A stretch of 64,000 nt of DNA, from NCBI RefSeq assembly GCF_018320785.1, contig NC_054866.1, positions 36,681,000-36,744,999 on the forward strand. The letters are read 5' to 3'. Source of the stretch: Cheilinus undulatus (lineage: Eukaryota; Chordata; Actinopteri; Labriformes; Labridae). Below the pieces are notes generated by a model that was given only the letters and a program-made list of their open reading frames with translations, was not told the origin of the DNA and did no database searches. The position numbers and the translations under genes were made by a program. Below, piece by piece: positions 9,672 through 21,600 of this stretch. How positions within the stretch are numbered: the stretch's first letter is position 1; each line of letters begins with the position of its first letter.

Positions 9672-12600
9672 CTAGAAAAAGAAAAAACAAAGTATCATAA
9701 TATTATTTGTCATATCATGATGCATGTGTTTTCATTAGAACAATGATAAATAATAATATACAGTATTTCTTCACAGAAGGCAAAATTAATTTGAAGAACT
9801 GATTTAGTTTTGATAATAAAGGATTACTCAAAATGACCTGATCATCGAGAAACATCTGGAAGCTTCCATCTCTCACTGGTGTAAGCTCTTAATCTTTTTA
9901 AGATCAAATGGCACCTTAAGGCAGCTCTGTATTGCTTCCCTTTCCTGCCACCTCCTAATCTGACCCCATGGCCATGTACCTGTTTCCCTGCTTCTCCATG
10001 GGTGTCTGGATCTTAATGCCCTGTTCTAACCTTATGAGGTATTGGTAAGATTGAAACTACAGCTCGATTCATGACAAAAAGTGATGAGCAAGTTTTGATG
10101 TATCAGTTTGTCCATTTTTGATGTTATCTTATCACACTATCTTTGTCTAATGTCAAAATTTGTTTGATGATCTGAAACAATTAAGTGTGACAAATACGCA
10201 AAAAAGACGAAATCAGGAAGTGGCTAAATACTTTTGACAGCACTGTACATATCAGCGGCATAAATCACATATCAGCCTTATTTACCATGAGGCAAACATG
10301 GCTGCGGGATGTGCTTGGTCATAGTTGCTGAGGCAATATTAAAGGGATATTCTGGTATTTTTGAAGTTGGGTTGTATAAGGTACTTGGTGATAGTAGAAG
10401 CATTAGCCTCCAGTGATTTCAGTGAGTGCTGCCCCTTCAAACAGAATCCACATAGAGAAGCTAAGCTGCTCCACGTAATATAGCAAGTTTACTATAAAAA
10501 TGGGCCAAAAAAATAATACTGGCTCAATCACACGCTATATTGGGCATTTTACTTTTCACCCAGAAAGCTGCTGGGTTGGGCACTATTTTGCAAGCGAGCT
10601 TTGGATAGTGGCTCACAGACACCTGCAGCTTGCATCACTCCCAACCCAGAGGTCCCTGCCTTACTGAATGCCCACCTTCTTCAACTCTCCAGAGAGAATT
10701 TGGAGAAACCTACCCTAACCTGAAGAGCTGAATGGAACAGGACAGGTCAGAACCTAAATGCAACACGCCTCTAGGTAAGAGCATTTTTAAAATGTGTAAA
10801 TGTATGTAACTGAAGGGCAGCGCTCCTAAGTGTGCACCCTTGGTCATGCTATGAAAAAGAGAAGGAGGGGAAAGGATGACGGTGAATTTAACTAGACAAC
10901 TGGAAAGGCAAGTAGAGAGGGAAAAGTTTGGTATATGTGTCTCTCTGCGCCTGTGCTATGTGCATTTGCATTTTGGGGCTGTTCATGTGTCAGTAAGATG
11001 ACTTCAGTCAGAGAAGGAGCCACACCGTCACAGTCACCCAAATAAGTTTATGGCTGTTACTTTATTCTTCTAATGGCTGACAACTAGACAAGCTACAGTC
11101 AGTCTGATATGTTCACCTTATGAAAACATCGTGTCAGCTGTTGAAGTGCAAAACTGACCTGAAATAACTAGTTTTGTGCTCAGTTTGGTGGTGTTTTCTC
11201 TGCTAAAGCCTACAGACAAAAACATACCTGTCCAGATACACTCAGCACAGAAGCCGGCAGCCAAAGCTCACATTGCAACATTTTGCCAAACACAGTGGCT
11301 TTCTCCTTCAAAATGCTCAATATAGAGTACAATTTTAGCTTAGCCCATTTTAGCTTAAACTCGCAGAATAATTTGAAGTAGCCTAGCATCTCTGGATGCA
11401 TTTATTTTAAAGGGGGCAACACTCTGTGAAATAACTGAAGGCTAATGGCACTGCTATCGCTAAGTGCTTTATAGAACCCAACTTCAAAAATACCAAAATA
11501 TCCCTTTAATGCTGTCTCCCATTAGCATGGCTGTTAATTTTCCATGGTCAACCCTGAATTCACTTATCAATCAGCTAACGGTTATATCTATATCCATACC
11601 AGTTATATGGTGCTTACATGGACATCCCTAATTTCTTACCTTGCAGAGTCTGATGGACCTCATTTGGCAGGTCATCCAGCTCCTCCACACTCTTCCACAG
11701 ATGAAACGCCGTTGCCTCACCTGGCCGCCTCCTGCTCTTCCATTCCACCAGCATCTTCAGCTTCTGCATGGTCACATCCTTCTCTGTTGACTGGATATCA
11801 TCCAGCTCCTTTGAGTTCAAGTCCAGATAGATGGCCACTTGCCTCCACTCCTTCCCAAGCCGCTTGGCCACCTGCAAAAGTTGCTTCTCCGACAAGTCTC
11901 GGCCCTGAGTTAACGCCGTTTTCATTCCGTCTGGAGACACAGCGGTAACAAATATCAGCACTGGAGAAAAAAAACAAAGTTGTGCCTGAAGCTGCTCTTA
12001 CAACAATAACAGGTACAAAAAATTAAGAAAGTCACCCGATTCATCCTGCCATCGAGGTCTTTTACAGCCTGTTTCTTCTTCCTCTGATGGACTGCTGCTC
12101 CCCCGCCGGCCTGTGAGAGACAGAGATCTTATTTAAGGATAACTGCAAATGCTGACAGAAACATGAGCCAAAAAAAATCAAGACAACAAGCTTACTGTTT
12201 GTCCTTTTTCTTGGCTTCTTCTCTTTGTCACCTACACAGTCACCTAGGAGTACAAAAATGACAGAAATCCCTTTACAATAGAACTAAATGACAGAAGTGA
12301 ACATTTAGAGCTTAATATGAAGACAATATAAATCACATTTTCTGACACTTTCAACATCCATACACATAATAATTAAATAACGGGTTGGCCACTCAATCAT
12401 ATTTGGCTTTAATTCTGCCAACACCAGCATATGATTTTCATTTGTAAATCACAAAATATTTCAGTGCAGACTAAATAGACCGTTACCTTCTCTGATGGTG
12501 GCGGACCAAACAACCTCATCAGTGTCAGTCTCTACGAGTGATAATTTAAAGGGAGGAGGCTGCTCAAAGAAAGCTTCAAAGTAGCCTTTCATCTTCGTCA

Positions 12601-15600
12601 CAGCGAGGGTGAATTTCAAATCCTGCAAAGAGATGCATGGGTAAAACTTAATGTGAAGTTAACACATTATATAACAAATTATTATGATGATGCAGTTTGA
12701 TATAATCACATGTACAGTACTGTGCAGAAGTTTTAGACATGTTTGGGCCAAAATTTGAGGCTAAAGTAAGGCATGCAATGGCGATTACGCCACCTGAGGG
12801 CCCCATAGGGCGGGAAGGAGGATTGACACAACCCAGGTCATGCTCTGGATGTCTTTGCACATTACCAAGGGCATGGGAAAATAATCTGATGAAAACAAAA
12901 CAAAAAACACAGCTTTAGGGCGGAGTTATGGATAGATGTGGCGTTTAAACATAACCTACGGTACTGTTAGGGCGGGCAGGAGGGCTGCCACAACCCCCTG
13001 GTTGTCGTGTGTATGTTCTAAACACCTGAAAACTGTTGGTGGTTGCTGGGCGCATTACCAGGGGTGCAACGGCTCGGACAACAGAAATGCTGTTAAGCTC
13101 AACCTTGGCTGCTGAGCGACACACGTACATGTCAAATGTGTTGACACTGACTCTGGCCACCCTCCCTCCTCTCTTCAGCCCGGGGTTGTGGAACATCAGG
13201 ACTTGTGAAGAACCGTAAGCGCTCTGCATGCCTAAAACTTCTGCACACTATTGTATATGAAAAAAAGACACACCTGAGGTTTGATCTCCCCCTCTGGCTC
13301 GCTCAGCAGACGGTACGTCCCCTCGTCCAGTTTACATGTTGGAGGCTTCTCTATCCGGATGTAACGGTTCTTGTAACCCTGCACTTGTTTGCGTATGTCC
13401 TGGTAAACATGAGCACAGGATCAGTTATAATTATTTGGAGGCTCCAGGCAGTGGAAAAATGTGCTCAAAGCAATCCTAATTAGTTAACCAAACATTCAAA
13501 TGCATCTCTTTCAGGTAACAAAGCCAGAGAAAATAGCAGACATATCCAATTCTGATAAATACAGTAAATACCTTGATACCTAACAGTGTTTCCTCACCAC
13601 TTCTTAGAGAAGCATCATAACTCAAACTCACTACAAAATGCACATATAGCATTAGTTCAGGCAAGCCTAGGAGTACTATTGAGATCAGCTGATCTCGCGC
13701 AAGCCCCTCATCAGGCGACAGCCAGCTGATTCGCACACGTTTGGCTAAACGCACTCAGGCTGCCTTTTTAAGTTGATTTATCCTGTTTTCTTTGCTGCTC
13801 TCGCTGCAAACTGCTTTTTGCACCCCTCCTCCACCCCAGCTCCTCTTTTATTCTGCTTCTGGCATAATTAATGCTGTTCTGTTATCATTGATGCTTACTC
13901 TGCTGTGGGTTTATTGCTGCTTCTCTCCCTGCCTCAGGCTTTCCTTGTATGCACAGGAAGAGCAGGATCATGTTCTGTTCCCATTCCTGCTTGCTCATGA
14001 AAACTGGGGATCTCAGAACAGACACACCGCCAAATATAAAATAATAGCAATAAGTGCAAACAAACAGCTGCTATTACGGACACAAAAAATTATAAGTGCA
14101 ATTGTGTGTTTCTTGACTAATTGATCTTGAATGAACTAAATATTTCAATGTCTCAAGTTGATGGGTAAATCAGAAAAAATATGTACAAACACTATTTGTT
14201 CAGTATCTGTTCTACTGTGTTTGTTGCATGAAATTTTAATCAACTACTTCATTGTTTAAATATGCCTATAGGGATCTACCTAACAATAATTGTTTGACAT
14301 GAAGACACAGGAGGCTTTTGACGGGCTTGAATACTGCTGTTGGGGAAGGGGGTCTAATTCAATGCTATTCTTTTCGCTCTTGATCTTTTATTTACATTTA
14401 AAATACATATCTATTAGATTTAAGTTCTGCCTTGACACAGTAGAATCGACCATACAGAGTGGAAAATGACATTGGCCTTATAGGATCAGTCATTCAGTGG
14501 TTCAAATCCCATCTTAAGGAAAAAACATTTTCTGTCTCACTTGGCAGTTTTTCATCTGTGAATTTCAGTTTAGACTGTGGGGTGCCATGAGGTTCCGCCC
14601 ACTTTTATTCCATCTTTATGTGCTTCCCCTTAATTTCATAATCCAAAAACACAATGTCTCATACCATTTATATGCTGATGATACTCAACTATACACCTCA
14701 CTTTCCTCTGATAATCTCAATCCTGTAAATCAACCAGTCAAAATTTACACTGCCTCAGTGCAGTATGACTTGTCACCAGCAGGTTCATTTCACAGACATA
14801 CCCACACTTCCTGAGTGACCTTAGCAGCGCTGTTAGGAAATGACTGAGTGTTACTGTCATGTATCTTTCGACATTAAATGGTGTCTTTTCTGTAATACCT
14901 ATCGAGATGGAATGTTGCCATTATGATAAAAAAACACTGTGTTTTCCTTTGCAATGAAAGCATTTGATGAAGATGGTCAATAATCACCCAAAATAGATGC
15001 TACTGGCAATGTAATGAGGTGTTTCATTGTATTTATGCAATACAAATACAGAGTATAACATAATCACAATAAATATCTGTTTGGTTTTTGTGTCTGTGTA
15101 TTACACCAACCTGGAAATCTTCTGTTTTTTTCTATCAAGCACCACAGCATGAAAGCCAGTGCAGGTTAAAAGACAAACAAGAAGTGAAATTTTTGGTCCT
15201 AATTCAGTTCTTTTTTTCATGCATGCAGATGGCCGACCTAATTTTCACAGGCATTTTGCTGGAGTTTCATCCAGCTGGTAAAACTTAAAATCACAGTAGA
15301 AAAGATTAAGTGTTCAGGTGATGGTCCCATGGATGGAATATTTCATTCAACTGTGTGCGTAAGGAAAGGGCTTTTTATCTTTATGTTTTTCTATTTTGCT
15401 AAAGGGAATGCATAAATCCTTTTATTAAAAAAAGAAAGGTACTTTAAGTGGAAAGTCACAAGGATTTTTTTCTTTCACACAGGCTCATCTATGCTGCGTT
15501 TTTTAAAGTATATAAAGGTAATTTAATGTTTTTCAGTGGGTCACGACTAGGTGTCTGAAAAAAAGGTGATTATTTTACCCTGTTTTACCATGAAATTGGG

Positions 15601-18600
15601 TAAATTTAAATGTTCGATCAATATTTCAACTAATCTATCTCCTCTTCTTGCAATAAATGGCTACTTTTCCCATGATAATTAAGTAATTTCACATGTTCTC
15701 TGGAAAATTGGCAAAAATGTACACATAATGATGGGGAAAGAGGGTACAAAATGTGTCATTTATGTCTCTTTTCGTTCTTTCTTTCTTCATTTTTTTAAAT
15801 CAGGTGTTTTGGTCAAATCATGCTCCAAACTGCAACATATTCAATTAACTAAACATGCATTGTTGAACATTTTTTTGAAACTTGGGTCACAACTCGCGAT
15901 CCGTCGTAAGACAGACTGGTGGGTCCTAAGGCCGGACCAGTTGAGAACCACTGCTGTAGAGTGATGGGTACTAAAATGTTGATTGAAGATGGAAGAAAGT
16001 TTAAAGAAAACTCAAAGTCCCTTTTTTGTCAAAGCTGGCCTAAATATTATTCAGGAATCTGTGACTACACAATGTGAAATGTATTTTTCAAGTCAATTCT
16101 GATGCTACAATCATTCAAATTAATTTTTCTCTCATTAATCTACACTTAGTACATCATAACAAAGCTCCTCTCCAGCTCAATCAGGTCGGATGGGGACCGT
16201 CAGTGGACAGCCATATATATGTCTTTCCAGAAATGTTCGATGGGGTTCAAGTCAGGGCTCTGGTTGGACCACTCCAGGACATTAACAGATTTGTCCCTAA
16301 GCCACTCCTGTGTTGTCTTAGCTGTGTGCTTAGGGTCATTGCCATGTTGGAAGGTGAATTTTCAGCCCAGTCTGAGGTCCTGAGTGCTGCAGAACAGGTT
16401 TTCATTGAGGCTATCCCTCTACTTTGCTCCATTCAGCTTTCAACCCTGACCAGTCTCCCAGTCCCTGCTGCTGAAAAACACCCAACAGCATGATGCTGCC
16501 ACCACCGTGCTTCAATGTTGGGATGGTACTGGGCAGGTGATTAGTGGTGCCATGGTTCCTCCAGACATAATATTTAGAATTGAGGCCTTGCAACAATCCT
16601 GTCTCTGAACTCTGTCAGGAAGGTGGGACTCTGTAGTCAGGGATTTCAGAGCACTGTGCCATAAAAGGTACCTAGTGCTGATAACTTATCATTAAGTGCC
16701 CCATTTTGAGGACATCTAAATATATTTTGTGTTTTAATGAACATTTTTTGCATTGTTTTACATTTTACTGTCTAATAAGACTAAAACCTTCATTCTAAAC
16801 TCTGTGAAGCGCTATGCATAAAGCTTTTGTCTGAATGGTGCTGTTTAGTAAGCCTGCCTTGCCTTGTCTTCTGGGATGGCTTCATCACAATGAGTACACT
16901 GTATTGACTGATGCTTACCTTAATGTCAGAGGCACTGTTGGTGGCCAGGTAGACATGGAAGCTGTAGTTGTTGTTGTCATTCCCCAGCTGCTTATAAACC
17001 AGGACCACCCCGTGGTGCTCCACAGACCGGGTCGTCTGAATGATGGGACCCACAGGTGACAGAGACGACACATTCCACTTCACATGACTACCTGAGTGGT
17101 CCACTGTGGGCTCTATGAGGGGGCGGTTGCCCTTCATATGCAGGACGCTGAATGTCATTTCATTTTCTTGATCTGTAAGGGGATGAAAGTTTTGTAAATG
17201 ATGCTTTATGGCTTTAAAGTTTATTATGCTCTCTAAAAACAGTGACTTATCAAATATAGATGTCCTGGAGTCTGTTCTTACCAGCGAGGCAGACAGAGTG
17301 AGGGAACTGGATGGACTTGAGGACAGATGCTTCTTTATTGACTGTGTCCACGTTGAAGATGGGCCCAGCAAATTTCCAGGAGTCCCTCAGGAATGCCCCA
17401 AACTTGGACCAGGACAAGATTGAGTACCGCAAGAGAACCCGCTCTGATGTTTCAAAAACCAAACCAGTGACTGAGCACTCATATGTACCCTCTCCTTCCA
17501 GCTGCACCCTGAAAAACAAAAACACTCAGAGTCAGTGATTGTGTACGAGCAGAAATATTACAAGTGTGAATAGAGAACGTTTGATCTGTTGTACTTACTG
17601 TAATCGTCCCTTACTGATCTTCCTGGGTGTAACAAGCTCATAGCCATGGCTCTGTCAATAAAAACAACATGTTTGTTTGGGGAATGACAAAATCAGAGCA
17701 GACAGAATTCAACAAAACCATATAAACTTTAAAAACCCATTGGGACATTTAGAATCTGCAAATTTAGTCAGATACCATCTGGTTTCTGAACTCACCTGCT
17801 GGATAGCTTTGCATTTTTCACAGCAATATTTCCGCCTCTCATCTGTCGAGATGCATGAGAAAATGTGGAGATTTTTAATTGGCACGCCACTCAATCTGCA
17901 GAACATTTATTGTGCTTGAATGTAAGACTTCTGCTCACCTTTCTCACTGGAAGTCTCTGCTTCAGGACCAGGGACTGACTCTGGAAGAAAAAATCAAGTT
18001 TAATACTGCAGAATAAAAACCACACAACAGATTTGTACCTTAAGTCTCTAGGGAGATTTTCTAATTGTTTAACAGTTTTCTGGGTTGTAGGGAGGATGGT
18101 ACATGTTCATTCGCACATCAAAGCAATTTTTCTAAAGCCTTCAAAGTCTAAATTATCACGCCTTTACCCCGTAATGCTACCACTAAGACCATGGCAACTA
18201 TGACAACAAGAAGACATGGTGGTCTCAGCAACCTCATCAGTTTATCCAACAAGGCAAGTATTGGTATTGGTCTCGGACCTTTTTTAGACTCCTCTGCCTC
18301 CTCATTTTCTGCAATAAACACAGAAGAGGAGGCCACTTCAGTAAAATCCTCGCATTATAAAGATTTTTAATGATGTAAAATGCTGATGCCAATAATTACC
18401 TTCCTCTCCTCCATCTTTCTCAGCAGATGATTCTGGTGAAAAATGTAAGAAAGAAGAGAAACATACATATTACTTCCCTGTTGAGTTTTATGAGGACAAT
18501 ACCACTTTGATGTGTGACAGTTATGAAAAAAATAACACAAGCTGGAAATCAACTCGGTTAAGGCCATATCAGTTGTGGGTCTATATGTCAGGGACCTCGT

Positions 18601-21600
18601 CAGCCACCATGGCTCTACACTGCTCTGGCAAACTGACAGCTATTGTCCAGACCCATGCCCTGTCCCTCAACGTATCTTCTCAGATGGCCCCAGGTATGCA
18701 AGAGTCCTCCTGAGAAGTCCTGAAGAAGAGAGGTTGTGTCCCAGGCACTGGCTTAATCTGACTGCCTCAGGATAAACCAAAACAGTTTAGAACCAGTTAA
18801 TGATGCCTCAGCACCACCAGCAATGTTCAGTAATGTTTGCCGACACGCAGGGATTTCCTCCTAGTCCACTGACAAAAGTCCCAGCAGCTTTGACCCACCC
18901 TCTTCATATCCTGGCTTTGGTAAATGCTAACAAAATCTGCATTATAACATATTAAAGCTTAATAGTTTTCTAGTCCTAAAGCTTTGAGTAATTACCTAGC
19001 AATAAGTCTCAATCTAGTGGTAACGACTAAATCAGTAGTTCTCAAACTTTTCCGCTTGCAACCCCTAAAATAATAGCGCCAGAAACAGAGGACCCACAAT
19101 GTACCTGAAGGTGACTGACGCATAGTTGAAAACAGCCATACACATTCAAGAAAAGTTGTGTGCAGACTCATATTTTAAGGATTTAACAGGACTTTTATTT
19201 CAGCATAGATCTCACCAAATTACAATGTTTCAATTTCACATTGAACTGATTTTATGCATATATTTAAAAAATGGCATAAATACGTTTAAACGTAACGTTT
19301 AACCATTTAAAAATACTTTTTTGTGTTTTGGAAGGCACCTGTCAACCCTCTCTCAGCGTCTCACGACCCCCTGGGGGGCCCAGACCCCAAGGTTGAGAAC
19401 CATTAGTCTCAACAAACATGTTTAATTTAAGAGCCTTAGAGGTGCAGGTGGCTGGATGTTTTCCTATTCCTAGATGGACAAAAGGCTCACTTTCACCCTA
19501 CTTTTTACAGTTTTTTTGCTAAATTAAGATACGAAATAGCTAGCTGGAGCTTCATACTGTTGCACTCGGATATGAGAGCAGGATGAATCCCCCCAAGATA
19601 TTAAATTGGAGAATTTTAGGAGTGGAAATTGCCCTTTTTATTCTGCTTATTTGGTATCCTATATGTAATAATGACTAATTTATTCAGAAAGTTTAATATG
19701 GATAACAATAAGGATAAAGTTAGAAAAATCATAGAATTCTGAGATGAGATATTTCAGATGGGTAAAAAATGCATTTTATTACTTAATATCATAATTGAAT
19801 GACATTATTACAAAACTGAAAACTTCACAATCATCTTGAATAAATAAAATAGAAATTAGTAAAATTTTAGTTTGACTGACAGAGTTGACAGTAATCAAAA
19901 TATGATGGGCAAAATAAGTACTATTTTGGAAAAAATGTTGACTTAAAAAATCTGTCCCTTTACACAATGCTATTTGAGACCTCAGCCTAAAAAAATAAAA
20001 TCAAGTTTGAAACCTGTTTTATTCCTCATCACAAAATTCAGTGATATTTATCTTGCATGTTCTTTCTTGCACAAATCCGATGGAAATATATGAACAAAAA
20101 CAAACTGATTGATGTGACTTGCAATGGATCATGTGAGGTCAAAATTCCCCTTTTTTAAGGATTTTCTGGGGGACTTATTTTCCAAAGTAAGACTCAAAAG
20201 AGCCACAAAAAAAAACTACGTATGGGGAGTACCAATGATATCATAACATCTGATTGACTGGAGAATACAATTTGCCACTAAAAAGGTCCGGTGCAGGAAT
20301 CATGTATTTATTTCCTGTAGTTTTGGTGTCAGTTTTGTCTTTTGTCAAGCTTCATTTCTTAACTTCTTTCACAACTGTTTGACATCCTGCTGTACCTCAT
20401 ATCCCTCTTCTTCTTCTTGTCTTGACATCAGTTCACATTATCTCCACTCATGTCATAGACACCACCAGCCTTTATAGGGATGGGTGTCGCAAATTAGCAT
20501 TTGCTATAAACACTATGATATCTTTATGGGATGGCTGGTCCCAGTGTGTCTATGTAGATTGTATCTACAAATAAACCATAAATAAATAAATAAGGAAACA
20601 TGAGGTGATGATGTGGTGAGTCAAAACAGGTTAATCTGTTTAAAATGCATTTTTTTAAATCAAAATATCCATATTTGGTATCAACAACTTGATAACTGTA
20701 TCACAGTCAGAAGTAGTCAGAATGATGATATAATCTTTGATTGATATTTTTCCCCACCCACAGAAAGTGTCATTAAATAAACAAACAGTTGAAAGAGTGC
20801 CTCTAACCAGATTCTTCATCATCCTCTTTATCCTCCTCTTCATCCTCAGAGCTGTCCTCAGTGGATGTGCCTGGGTTATCTGATAAATAAAAATGGAAGA
20901 GATGCATGAGGGAGCTAAAAACTTTGTACCGAATTTTCAATGAATGATGAGTAAAGAGATTCATTCCACAAAGACTAAAATTTATTCAGGAAAACAACTT
21001 AATGGAAATGAAAGGAGATTTCATGTCAACAGATGAGAAAGTTTCAGAGCAGTATGGGAAAAGAAAAGTGATTTAAACTTTTATGATATGATGTTTGTGC
21101 TTACCTGAACCACTGCTGTCACTTTCTGTCAGATTATCTGAAACACAACATAGTACGTTAAATAAATAATTTCATGTTAGAGCGGTTTAATTTCTTAAAA
21201 TGACTCATGGATGCCCTAATGTGAGAAATACTCTTGATTATTATGAGTCATTGTCATTTCGAAATTATTATTCAAATTTTTGTTAACTACATCATCCTTA
21301 TCCTTATGGGAATTCACCCTTTTTCAAGGTTTCATAGCAGCATCTCTGTGGTTGGCATTGTAACAGTGATAATACAGAAATGAAAGGCTTTTGTTAATTT
21401 TGCACTGACAGGAACAAACACAGCAGCAGACAGACACAAACAACAAGTTATCATTCATGAATTCCTGCTAACAACCAAAGAAGGAGAGCAAACAATCAAA
21501 GCTACCTTCACTGATCATTTTATTAGGTACATCTGTTCATTTGCTTGTTAATGCAAATCAGCCAATCACATTGCAGCAACCATTGCATTTAGGCATGTAG

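Noticed and set aside
16790..17371. 193-codon minus-strand ORF taken as one exon
   Set aside because: Only 16,919-17,172 is exon; the remainder reads through the TTACAG acceptor and the GTAAGC donor into introns.
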